NCBI RefSeq assembly: GCF_030581075.1
Contig: NZ_JAUQSW010000001.1
Span: forward strand, 62,001-126,000
Source: Hymenobacter cheonanensis
GTDB lineage: Bacteria; Bacteroidota; Bacteroidia; Cytophagales; Hymenobacteraceae
Direction: 5' to 3'
Length of the DNA: 64,000 nucleotides
Shown here: piece by piece, positions 16,926 through 24,719 of the stretch
Numbering within the stretch: position 1 is the stretch's first letter
Layout: each line of letters begins with the position of its first letter
Program-made: the position numbers and the translations under genes
Notes under the pieces: generated by a model
What the model saw: only the letters and a program-made list of their open reading frames with translations
Told to the model about the DNA's origin: nothing
Databases searched by the model: none

Positions 16926-19900
16926 ATGCCCGCGTACCGCCCCCAAGAGCTTGAAAAAAAGTGGCAAGACCACTGGCAGCAGCACCACACCTTCCGCGCC
17001 GACAACGCTTCCGATAAGCCCAAATACTACGTGCTCGACATGTTTCCGTACCCTAGCGGGGCGGGGCTGCACGTGGGGCACCCTCTGGGCTACATTGCCT
17101 CCGACATTGTGGCGCGCTACCAGCGCCTGCAAGGCCGCAACGTGCTGCACCCCATGGGCTTCGACTCGTTTGGCCTGCCCGCCGAGCAGTATGCCATCCA
17201 GACCGGCCAGCACCCGGCCGTGACCACCGAGAAGAACATTGAAACCTACATCCGGCAGCTTCAGCAGCTGGGTTTCAGCTACGACTGGGAGCGCGAGGTG
17301 CGCACCTCCGACCCCAGCTACTACAAGTGGACGCAGTGGATTTTCCTCCAACTGTTCAATAGCTGGTACAACCTCGATACCGACCGGGCCGAGCACATCC
17401 GCACCTTGCAGGAGAAGTTTGCCGAGAGCGGCAGCGCCGGCATCCGCGCCGCCGGTGATGATGCCGACCGCCACGACTTCACGGCCGGCCAGTGGCAGAG
17501 CTTCACCGAAAAGCAGAAGCTCGCCGCCATCCTCCCCTACCGGCTGGCCTATCAGCAGGATACCTACGTGAACTGGTGCGCCGCGCTAGGCACCGTTTTG
17601 AGCAACGACGAGGTAAAAGACGGCCTCTCGGAGCGCGGCGGCTACCCCGTGGAGCGCCGCCTCATGCCGCAGTGGAACCTGCGCATCACGGCCTACGCCG
17701 ACCGCCTGCTTAAGGGTCTGGACACCCTCGACTGGCCCGACGCCGTGAAGGAGATGCAGCGCAACTGGATTGGCAAGAGCATCGGGGCCGAGGTATCGTT
17801 CCCCGTTTTGCCGGCCGGGGCGGCGGGCGAGCCTGCCGCCCCGGCCCACCGGACGTCCGGTGCGGCCAGCGGTGCCGCCGCCCAGCCCAACCGGACGTCC
17901 GGTGAGGCCGGGCACGGCCCCGCCGAGGCTACCGGAACGCCCGGTGAGGCCGGGCGGGTCGCGCCCGAGGCTACCGGACGTCCGGTAGCCCCGGCGGGCT
18001 CCCCCCCGGCCCTACCGGACGCGCCGGCCGCCGTCATCAAGGTCTACACCACCCGCGTCGATACCATCTACGGGGCTACTTTCCTGGTGCTGGCCCCCGA
18101 GCACGAGCTGGTCGATACCCTCACCACGCCCGCCCAGCGCGGGGCCGTGGATGAGTACATCGCCGCCACCAAGCGCCGCTCGGAGCGCGACCGCATGGCC
18201 GACGTCAAAACCGTATCGGGCGTATTCACGGGTGCCTACGCCGCTAACCCGGTCGATGGCACGCCCGTGCCCATCTGGCTGGCCGACTACGTGCTGGCCG
18301 GCTACGGCACCGGCGCCGTAATGGCCGTGCCCAGCGGCGACCAGCGCGACTACCTCTTCGCCAAGCACTTCGACCTGCCCATCCCGGCCATTTCGGACGC
18401 CCAAAAGGACCTCGACCAACAGGCCGACCCCACCAAGGAAGGCCGCTACATCAACTCGGGCATCGTGAACGGCCTGGGCTACAAGGAAGCCACCGCCACC
18501 CTCATCGCCTACCTCGAAGAAAAGGGCCTAGGCAAGGGCAAAGTGAATTTCCGCCTGCGCGACGCCATCTTTGGTCGCCAGCGCTACTGGGGCGAGCCCA
18601 TCCCGATTTACTACAAAGACGGCACCGCCTACGGCGTGGCCGAAGCCGACCTGCCGCTCGTGCTCCCCGAAATCGACGAGTACAAGCCCACCGAAACCGG
18701 CGAGCCCCCGCTAGGCCGCGCCAAAGACTGGAAGTATAAAGGCCAGTACGAGTTCGAGCTGAGCACCATGCCCGGCTGGGCCGGCTCCAGCTGGTACTAC
18801 CTCCGCTACATGGACCCGCACAACGCCGACCGCTTCGTGGGCGAGGCAGCCGAGCAGTACTGGGGCCAGGTAGACCTCTACATGGGCGGCGCCGAGCACG
18901 CCACCGGCCACCTGCTCTACTCCCGCTTCTGGTACCTGTTTTTAAAGGATTTGGGCCTGGTGACGGCTAATGAGCCCTTCCAGAAGCTGATTAACCAGGG
19001 GATGATTTTGGGCCGGTCGAATTTTGTGTATCGGTTGAATGCTAGTTGGTCAGCAATTGGAGCACCCGATGAGATTGAAGAAGATAAAAATCACTCTTTT
19101 CCCCCAATTTTTGTCTCAAAAAATATTGTAGATGAATTGTCTAAGCCTCACTCAAAAGGCGATTCAATCGTCAAGTATTTTGATTTGGAGCTTGCGAAAA
19201 TTGGCAATAACAATGGTGGAACTGTTCGTCCAGCTAAGCACGGTGAGAACTATGCTTATTTCACTCCGTTGCATGTCGATGTCAGCATTGTAAATAACGA
19301 TGTACTGGATACTAGTGCATTTAAAAAATGGCGTCCTGATTATAATTTGGCTGAATTTGTCATTGAAGAAGATGGGCGCTACGTAAGCGGCTGGGAAGTC
19401 GAGAAAATGTCAAAGGCCAAGTTCAACGTTGTCAACCCCGACGTTTTAGTGGCCCAATATGGCGCGGATGCCCTGCGCCTCTACGAAATGTTCCTCGGGC
19501 CGCTGGAGCAGTTTAAGCCCTGGAATACCAACGGCATCAGCGGCGTGGCGACCTTCCTCAAGAAGTTCTGGCGCCTCTTCCACCCCGAAGACGGCGCGCT
19601 GGCCGTGACCGACGAGCCCGCCAGCCCCGCCGAGCTGAAAACCCTGCACCGCGTCATCCAGAAGGTGGCCCAGGACGTGGAGAAGTTCAGCTTCAACACC
19701 AGCGTCAGCACCTTCATGATTGCCGTGAACGAGCTGACGGCCCTCGGCACCCACAAGCGCGCCATTCTGGAGCCGCTCGTGATTCTGCTCTCGCCCTTCG
19801 CCCCCCACCTGGCCGAAGAGCTGTGGGAAGAGCTGGGCCACTTCCCCGGCAGCATCAGCTACGCCCAGTACCCCGAGTTCCGCGAGGAATATTTGGTGGA

Positions 19901-20090
19901 AGCCAACGTGACCTACCCCGTGGCCATCAACGGCAAGGTGCGCGAGCAGCGCCAGTTTGCCGCCACCGCCACCGCCAGCGAAATCGAAACCGCCATTCTG
20001 GAATCGGATTTTCTGGCCCGCTTCGGCGACGGCAAGGCCGCCAAGAAAGTGGTAGTGGTGCCCGGCCGCATGGTGAACGTGGTGGTGTAA
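16926..20090 (+). CDS. leuS: Leucyl-tRNA synthetase with two unusual segments
   Basis: This enzyme charges tRNA-Leu. The 1054-residue protein shows the class I signatures HVGH (49-52) and KMSKA (827-831; the family has KMSKS). The CP1 editing domain contains the TRVDTIYGATF and GTGAVMAVPSGDQRD motifs. The length exceeds the usual 800-950. About 70 residues at roughly 297-366 are a low-complexity Ala/Pro/Gly/Thr insert built on repeated DNA palindromes. A second long segment before KMSKA (about 696-825) is a known Bacteroidota-type insertion, but here its DNA is far more AT-rich than the rest. The frame is intact throughout, so the gene should be functional. Confidence 0.96.
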   Translation: MPAYRPQELEKKWQDHWQQHHTFRADNASDKPKYYVLDMFPYPSGAGLHVGHPLGYIASDIVARYQRLQGRNVLHPMGFDSFGLPAEQYAIQTGQHPAVTTEKNIETYIRQLQQLGFSYDWEREVRTSDPSYYKWTQWIFLQLFNSWYNLDTDRAEHIRTLQEKFAESGSAGIRAAGDDADRHDFTAGQWQSFTEKQKLAAILPYRLAYQQDTYVNWCAALGTVLSNDEVKDGLSERGGYPVERRLMPQWNLRITAYADRLLKGLDTLDWPDAVKEMQRNWIGKSIGAEVSFPVLPAGAAGEPAAPAHRTSGAASGAAAQPNRTSGEAGHGPAEATGTPGEAGRVAPEATGRPVAPAGSPPALPDAPAAVIKVYTTRVDTIYGATFLVLAPEHELVDTLTTPAQRGAVDEYIAATKRRSERDRMADVKTVSGVFTGAYAANPVDGTPVPIWLADYVLAGYGTGAVMAVPSGDQRDYLFAKHFDLPIPAISDAQKDLDQQADPTKEGRYINSGIVNGLGYKEATATLIAYLEEKGLGKGKVNFRLRDAIFGRQRYWGEPIPIYYKDGTAYGVAEADLPLVLPEIDEYKPTETGEPPLGRAKDWKYKGQYEFELSTMPGWAGSSWYYLRYMDPHNADRFVGEAAEQYWGQVDLYMGGAEHATGHLLYSRFWYLFLKDLGLVTANEPFQKLINQGMILGRSNFVYRLNASWSAIGAPDEIEEDKNHSFPPIFVSKNIVDELSKPHSKGDSIVKYFDLELAKIGNNNGGTVRPAKHGENYAYFTPLHVDVSIVNNDVLDTSAFKKWRPDYNLAEFVIEEDGRYVSGWEVEKMSKAKFNVVNPDVLVAQYGADALRLYEMFLGPLEQFKPWNTNGISGVATFLKKFWRLFHPEDGALAVTDEPASPAELKTLHRVIQKVAQDVEKFSFNTSVSTFMIAVNELTALGTHKRAILEPLVILLSPFAPHLAEELWEELGHFPGSISYAQYPEFREEYLVEANVTYPVAINGKVREQRQFAATATASEIETAILESDFLARFGDGKAAKKVVVVPGRMVNVVV
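17848..17989. repeat. ACCGGACGTCCGGT palindromes inside leuS
   Basis: The 14-bp palindrome ACCGGACGTCCGGT occurs at 17848-17861, 17890-17903 and 17973-17986. The last copy extends to a perfect 20-bp palindrome, GCTACCGGACGTCCGGTAGC, at 17970-17989. A degenerate copy lies at 17931-17945. Spacing is 42 and 83 bases. All are read through in frame as R/G-T-S/P-G-rich peptide in the LeuRS insert. Confidence 0.9.
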
Positions 20091-20104
20091 CTCATTTTAT
20101 GTCT

Positions 20105-20203
20105 GTCATGCTGAGCGTAGCGCAGCGAAGTCGAAGCATCTCTACCGCTTCACCCAAACCGCTCGACGGTGCGATAGAGATGCTTCGGCAAGCTCAGCAT
20201 GAC
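20105..20203. repeat. REP-like intergenic inverted repeat, copy 2
   Basis: The left arm starts TGTCATGCTGAGCGTAGCGC and the right arm ends GGCAAGCTCAGCATGAC. The outer 12 bases and the GAAGCATCTCT blocks pair, but the arm interiors differ, so this copy is less perfect than the others. It lies just after leuS, before the terminator palindrome. Confidence 0.85.
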
Positions 20204-20220
20204 GGACGTATTGAATGACA

Positions 20221-20270
20221 GTAACATGAGAAATGCCCGCTGCATGTGCAGCGGGCATTTCTCATGTTAC
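20221..20270. terminator. 50-bp perfect palindrome between leuS and toxin gene
   Basis: The 24-bp arms (20221-20244, 20247-20270) are exact reverse complements around a 2-base loop. The centre is GC-rich and the flanks AT-rich, as in bidirectional terminators. The right arm contains the stop codon of the toxin gene (20267-20269), so the element serves two convergent transcripts. Confidence 0.8.
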
Positions 20271-20599
20271 AACAACCCGTTTTCGCGCAACAGCTCGTCG
20301 CGCTCGCCGTCCGAAATAGAATCCTGTTCGGATTTGTCGTAAATCGTAAGTAGATAAACAGTCTCGCCTACAATTTTAACGCAGGTTATTATTCTGGCTC
20401 CGCTGCTTTTGCCTTTGTTTTTGGCGGCGATACTCATTCGCACTTTGTAGCAGTCGCGGCCCAGCGGCTCGCCAGTTTGCGGGGCTTCTTCTAACTCATC
20501 CAAAAGCGCCGCAAAATCAGCTTTGAATGACGCATATTTCTTACCCAGCCGCTTACCGGGGCGGCGGAAGCTATCGGTGATGACTATTCTAAAGCTCAT
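20267..20599 (-). CDS. RelE/ParE-family toxin
   Basis: This 110-residue protein matches type II toxin-antitoxin toxins of the RelE/ParE superfamily. It has a basic N-terminal half (FRRPGKRLGKKYASFKADF) and a central strand pattern CYKVRMSIAAKNKGKSSGAR. The C-terminal YLLTIYDKSEQDSISDGE is frequent in RelE-like endoribonuclease families. The start overlaps the upstream small gene by 11 bases, the normal antitoxin-then-toxin order. The stop lies in a 50-bp palindrome. Target and activity are unproven; the family includes mRNA interferases and gyrase poisons. Confidence 0.82.
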   Translation of the reverse strand: MSFRIVITDSFRRPGKRLGKKYASFKADFAALLDELEEAPQTGEPLGRDCYKVRMSIAAKNKGKSSGARIITCVKIVGETVYLLTIYDKSEQDSISDGERDELLRENGLL

Positions 20600-20825
20600 T
20601 CAGAAAGTCCCGAGCGTCCTGCAACTTGATTTTTCCCTGCTGGTGCAGCTCCACTTCGTGAAGTGCTTCGCGGAAATCATCAACCCACTCCTGCTGCGCG
20701 GGCGTGTACTGCTTGGGCTTGGGCGGGGCTACAGTTTTGGTTTTGATGGCAAACGGGAGCGCTTTCAGCACCTTCAGCAAAGGCGCAAGCTGCTCGTCGG
20801 GTACGGTGAGAATGACCTGGCTCAT
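20589..20825 (-). CDS. Probable antitoxin of the RelE-type pair
   Basis: The 78-residue protein has an N-terminal strand segment (MSQVILTVPDEQLAPLLKVL) and a charged helical C-terminus (WVDDFREALHEVELHQQGKI), as expected of an antitoxin that binds DNA or dimerises at one end and wraps the toxin at the other. It overlaps the toxin start by 11 bases, which couples their translation. I recognise no specific antitoxin family, so the call rests on size, order and overlap. Confidence 0.75.
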   Translation of the reverse strand: MSQVILTVPDEQLAPLLKVLKALPFAIKTKTVAPPKPKQYTPAQQEWVDDFREALHEVELHQQGKIKLQDARDFLNEL

Positions 20826-20839
20826 AGTGCAAGATACAA

Positions 20840-20906
20840 GTAGCTAGTGCTTACAAACAGCGCGTGGCGTAAGTTCAGCCGAGCGCTGCTTGTGAGCACT
20901 AGCTAC
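20840..20906. repeat. 24-bp imperfect inverted repeat
   Basis: The arms at 20840-20863 (GTAGCTAGTGCTTACAAACA) and 20883-20906 pair with two mismatches around a 19-base loop. It fills the space between the S9 peptidase stop and the antitoxin gene start, both on the minus strand. Confidence 0.75.
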
Positions 20907-20916
20907 AAAATTCGGG

Positions 20917-22971
20917 CTACTGCCCACCCGCCGTGCTGCCCATTGCCGAACCCTTGGGCATCAAGTACTTATTATACCAACCCAGGTAGCGCACGTAGCG
21001 GTCCTTCACGTAGCTAGGGGTCGTGACGCCGTGAAACTGGCCGGGGTAAATGACGAGCTGCGTGGGCACGTTGAGGCTTTTGAGGGCCTGGTACATCTGC
21101 TCGGTGTTGAGCAGGGGCACGTTGAAATCCTTCTCGCCGCACACGAAGAGCGTGGGCGTGTGGATTTTATCGGCGTGGTAGAAGGGGTACGACACCCGCA
21201 TGTACACGTCGGGGTTTTTCCAGGGCGTGCCCAGCTCGGTTTCATAGTCGCGGATGTACTGGTCGGTGCCATAGCCAGCCAGCACGTTGGCGATGCTGGC
21301 GCCGCTCACGGCCGCCTTGAAGCGCTGGTCGCGGGCAATAACCTGGTCGGTCATGATGCCGCCGTAGCTCCAGCCGCCCACGCCGAGGCTGTCGGGGTCG
21401 GCCAGGCCCTGGGCCACGGCGTAGTCTACCACGGCCAGCACGTCGTCGGTGTCCTTGTTGCCCCAGTCGGCAAAAATGGCCTTGCTATACTCCAGGCCGC
21501 GGCCCGAGCTGCCGCGCGGGTTGGCCACCACCACGGCGTAGCCATTGGCCGCAAAGTATTGCCACTCAAACGAAAAGCCGTAGCCAAACTGCGATACCGG
21601 CCCGCCGTGAATGCGCAGAATGGTGGGGTACTTGCGCCCGGCCTGGTAGCCTACCGGCTTCACCGTGAAGCCGCTCACCAGCGTACCATCCTTGCTCTTG
21701 GCCTGCATTGGCTCGACCAACCCTAGCGACACACCTTTCAGCCAGGCGTCATTCTGCTTGGATAAGGGGAGCAAGCCGCCCTTTTTGTCCAGCGCATAAA
21801 CTTCGGTGGGCTGCTGGGGCTGGCTGCTGAGCACCACCGTGGTGCCCTTGCCGGCCATGTCAAAATCGCCCACCTGGCGCGGACCGGCCAGCACTTTTTC
21901 GAGCTTGCCGCCGCTGGCCGGCACGCGCATCAGCGACTCGGCGCGGTCGTCTTCGAGCAGGAAGTAAATACTCTTGCCATCGGCGCTCCACTGCGGCTGG
22001 GTGGTGTTGCGGTCGAGGCCGGCGGTGAGGGCGCGGGCGGGGCCGCCGGCCACATCCACCACCATGAGCTGGTGCAGGGCGTACACGAGCTGCTCTTTGG
22101 GGCCGCCCTGCACGAAGGCGATGCGGCGGCCGTCGGGGCTGAAAACGGGGCGGCTGCCGTAATTGGGCGCGCTTTCGGGCACGTCGGTGGCGAGCAGGGG
22201 CCTGGCGGTGGCGCCGGCCTGCGCGTCGATGATAAAGAGGTCGTAGTTGTCGTGGCGGTCGGGGTCGGGGCCGCGCTTGCTGCTGAATACCAATTGCTTG
22301 CTATCGGGGCTCCAGGCCGGCAGGTTCTCGTCGTACTTGCCCGGCGTGAGGTTGGTGAGGCGGCGCGTGGCCACGTCGAACACGTAGAGGTGCTGGCGCT
22401 GGTTGTTCAGGTAGCCATCCACGTCCTGCTTGAACTGGAAGCGGTCGATGACGATGGGCGGCGCGGTTTTCTTCTTGGCCTTCTGGGCGGCGGTGAGCGA
22501 GTCGGGGTCGGCGTCGCGAATAATGAGCGCGATGCGCTGGCCATCGGGGCTCCAGATGTAGTCCGACACGCTGCCTTTGAGCTTGGTCACTTTTTCGGCC
22601 TCGCCACCGGCGCGGTTCAGCAGCCAGAGCTGGGCGTTGCCGCCGTCTTCCTCGTTGCGGCCCGAGACGAAGCTCAGGTACTTGCCATCGGGGCTGAAGC
22701 GCGGCTTGGTTTCGCTGGCGGGATTGGTGGTAACGCGCAGGTTTTGGGAGCCATTGGTGCGGGCCATCCACACGTCGGCGTCGCGCTTGTCGGTGGTCGT
22801 ATCGATGCGCGTCACGGTGTAGGCCACCCAGGCGCCGTCGGGCGAAAGGTTGGGGTCGGCCACGTCGCGCAGCCGGGCCAGGTCGGTGAGGTTGAGCGGG
22901 CGCGGGCTGGTTTGAGCCAGGCCGGCCAGCGGCAGGGCCAGCGCGGTAAAGAGGGGTAAGAGCTTTTTCAT
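20917..22971 (-). CDS. Secreted S9-family prolyl oligopeptidase
   Basis: This is a 684-residue exported serine peptidase. A signal peptide (MKKLLPLFTALALPLAGLAQ) is followed by a beta-propeller with WD40-like/PD40 repeats (repeated LSPDG, FSPDG, WSPDG motifs, about 40-370) and an alpha/beta-hydrolase catalytic domain. The triad is visible: S535 in GGWSYGG, D615 in CGEKDF and H647 in PGQFHGV. Such enzymes release dipeptides or acyl-amino acids from short peptides. With the adjacent amidase and M14 peptidase it suggests protein scavenging in the periplasm or outside the cell. Confidence 0.95.
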   Translation of the reverse strand: MKKLLPLFTALALPLAGLAQTSPRPLNLTDLARLRDVADPNLSPDGAWVAYTVTRIDTTTDKRDADVWMARTNGSQNLRVTTNPASETKPRFSPDGKYLSFVSGRNEEDGGNAQLWLLNRAGGEAEKVTKLKGSVSDYIWSPDGQRIALIIRDADPDSLTAAQKAKKKTAPPIVIDRFQFKQDVDGYLNNQRQHLYVFDVATRRLTNLTPGKYDENLPAWSPDSKQLVFSSKRGPDPDRHDNYDLFIIDAQAGATARPLLATDVPESAPNYGSRPVFSPDGRRIAFVQGGPKEQLVYALHQLMVVDVAGGPARALTAGLDRNTTQPQWSADGKSIYFLLEDDRAESLMRVPASGGKLEKVLAGPRQVGDFDMAGKGTTVVLSSQPQQPTEVYALDKKGGLLPLSKQNDAWLKGVSLGLVEPMQAKSKDGTLVSGFTVKPVGYQAGRKYPTILRIHGGPVSQFGYGFSFEWQYFAANGYAVVVANPRGSSGRGLEYSKAIFADWGNKDTDDVLAVVDYAVAQGLADPDSLGVGGWSYGGIMTDQVIARDQRFKAAVSGASIANVLAGYGTDQYIRDYETELGTPWKNPDVYMRVSYPFYHADKIHTPTLFVCGEKDFNVPLLNTEQMYQALKSLNVPTQLVIYPGQFHGVTTPSYVKDRYVRYLGWYNKYLMPKGSAMGSTAGGQ

Positions 22972-23035
22972 AATTGAGGATAAAGACGTGGTAAGTAAAC
23001 AAGCAGATGCATAGGCCGGGGGCTCGTTTTGGCGG

Positions 23036-23145
23036 CAGCCCCACCCCCGGCCCCTCCCCTGCGGGGGAGGGGAACCAGTCGCAAGCCGACACTAGCGAAC
23101 GTCAGACTCCCCTCCCCCGCAGGGGAGGGGCCGGGGGTGGGGCTG
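23036..23145. repeat. GC-rich inverted repeat, second copy
   Basis: The arms at about 23037-23073 and 23108-23144 are perfect 37-bp reverse complements with the same sequence as the element inside tolC at 14114-14219. The 34-base loop is unrelated. It lies between the divergent S9 peptidase and amidase genes and ends 14 bases before the amidase ATG. Confidence 0.92.
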
Positions 23146-23146
23146 C

Positions 23147-23154
23147 TATCTTGC
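23147..23154 (+). promoter_or_regulatory. Weak -7-like element TATCTTGC
   Basis: It resembles TAnnTTTG with two mismatches and sits directly at the end of the GC-rich inverted repeat, 4 bases before the amidase ATG. If it is used, the upstream promoter half lies within the repeat. Confidence 0.35.
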
Positions 23155-23158
23155 CGCC

Positions 23159-24658
23159 ATGCTTTCTCCCACCGAATACGACCAGCTCGATGGCCTGGGC
23201 ATGGCCGACCTTGTGCGCCGGGGCCAGCTCACGGCCGCCGAGCTGTGCGCCGCCGCCATCGCCCGCGCCGAAGCCGTAAACCCGCACATTAATGCTGTTA
23301 TTCTCAAGCTATTCGAGCAAGCCCGGCAGCGCGCAGCGCGTGGCCTGGCGGCCGGCCCATTCGGCGGCGTGCCGTTTTTGCTGAAAGACTTTGGCGCGCA
23401 GTACGCGGGCGTGCCGCACACCGGCGGCAGCCGGGCGCTGCGCCACTTCGTGCCTACCGAAGATGCCGAGCTGGTGCGCCGCTGGCAGGCGGCAGGCGTC
23501 AACATTCTGGGCAAAACCAGCACGCCCGAACTAGCCCTGCTGGCCGTGACCGAGCCGGCGCTTTACGGCCCCTGCCGCAACCCCTGGCACCTGGGCCACA
23601 CGCCGGGCGGCAGCAGCGGCGGCGCGGCCGCGGCCGTGGCAGCGGGCATAACGCCGGTGGCCGGGGCCGGCGATGGCGGCGGCTCCATTCGCATTCCGGC
23701 GGCGTGCTGCGGGCTGTTTGGCCTGAAGCCCAGCCGGGGCCGCGTGCCCACCGGCCCCGAGCAGGGCGAAAAGTGGCAGGGTGCCGCCGTAGAGCACGTG
23801 CTTACGCGCTCGGTGCGCGACAGCGCGGCCATGCTCGACGCCACGCAGGGACCCGACGTGGGCGCGCCGTACTTCCTGCCCAATCCAGCTAGGCCGTATT
23901 TAGAGGAGGTGAGCCGCGAGCCCGGCCGGCTGCGCATTGGCTTCACCCTCGGCCACCCACTGGGCCGCCCCCTGCACCCGGAGTGCGCCACGGCCGTGCG
24001 CGAGGCCGCCAGCCTGCTCGCCAGCCTGGGCCACGACGTGGACGAAGTGCCGCTGCCCTTCGACGGGCGGGCCGTGGCCAGCGCCTTTCTCATGCTCTAC
24101 TTTGGCGAAACCGGGGCTAGCATTGCGGGCCTGGCCAAGGTGCTGGGCCGCCCGGCCCGGCCCACCGATGTGGAGCCCACCACCTGGCTGCTCGGCCTGC
24201 TGGGCCGCACCTACTCGGCCGCCGACTTTGCCACCGCCCGCCAGACCTGGAACGACCACGCCCGCCGCATGGGCCGGTTTCACGAAAAATATGACTTGCT
24301 GCTAACGCCCACCCTAGCCACGCCGCCCGTGCGCATTGGCGAGCTGCAGCCCAAGCCCTTCGAGCAAAAGCTGCTCAAAGTGGTGAATACGTTTGGGTTG
24401 GGTGGCCTCATCCGGCGCTCGGGGCTAGTGGAGAAGCTGGCCGAGCAAAACCTCGAAAAGACGCCCTACACCCAACTGGCCAACCTCACCGGCCAGCCCG
24501 CCATGTCGGTGCCCCTGCACTGGACTGCCGATGGCCTGCCCTGCGGCGTGCAGTTTATGGCGCGGCTCGGGGCCGAGGACGTGCTATTTCGCCTGGCGGG
24601 CCAGCTGGAGCGGGCGCGGCCGTGGTTCAACAAACGACCCAACCTGGCGAAAAGCTAA
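23159..24658 (+). CDS. Amidase-signature family hydrolase
   Basis: This is a 499-residue cytoplasmic-looking amidase with the Ser-cisSer-Lys triad: K76 in FLLKDFGA, S153 in TPGGSSGGAAAA and S176 in GDGGGSIRIPA. The family hydrolyses carboxylic amides, from fatty-acid amides to small aryl amides, and includes GatA. The long insert between residues 270 and 400 and the absence of gatB/gatC nearby argue for a stand-alone amidase and not a tRNA amidotransferase. The ATG at 23159 starts immediately after a GC-rich inverted repeat. The M14 peptidase gene follows 61 bases downstream. Confidence 0.93.
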   Translation: MLSPTEYDQLDGLGMADLVRRGQLTAAELCAAAIARAEAVNPHINAVILKLFEQARQRAARGLAAGPFGGVPFLLKDFGAQYAGVPHTGGSRALRHFVPTEDAELVRRWQAAGVNILGKTSTPELALLAVTEPALYGPCRNPWHLGHTPGGSSGGAAAAVAAGITPVAGAGDGGGSIRIPAACCGLFGLKPSRGRVPTGPEQGEKWQGAAVEHVLTRSVRDSAAMLDATQGPDVGAPYFLPNPARPYLEEVSREPGRLRIGFTLGHPLGRPLHPECATAVREAASLLASLGHDVDEVPLPFDGRAVASAFLMLYFGETGASIAGLAKVLGRPARPTDVEPTTWLLGLLGRTYSAADFATARQTWNDHARRMGRFHEKYDLLLTPTLATPPVRIGELQPKPFEQKLLKVVNTFGLGGLIRRSGLVEKLAEQNLEKTPYTQLANLTGQPAMSVPLHWTADGLPCGVQFMARLGAEDVLFRLAGQLERARPWFNKRPNLAKS

Positions 24659-24659
24659 G

Positions 24660-24667
24660 CATCTTTG
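24660..24667 (+). promoter_or_regulatory. -7-like element CATCTTTG
   Basis: It matches TAnnTTTG with one mismatch, directly after the amidase stop and 52 bases before the M14 peptidase ATG at 24720. Confidence 0.5.
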
Positions 24668-24719
24668 CGAGGCTGGGCTGGTCCTTGCACCACTCGCATA
24701 CCGTCTATTTATTTCTTTG

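Noticed and set aside
17848..17989. CRISPR-like array in leuS
   Set aside because: The repeated unit is a 14-bp palindrome with irregular spacing of 42 and 83 bases, and it is translated; there are no regular spacers and no cas genes.
16926..20090. Frameshift or foreign gene inside leuS
   Set aside because: The reading frame is continuous, and the AT-rich segment encodes recognisable LeuRS sequence up to KMSKA, so the gene is intact.
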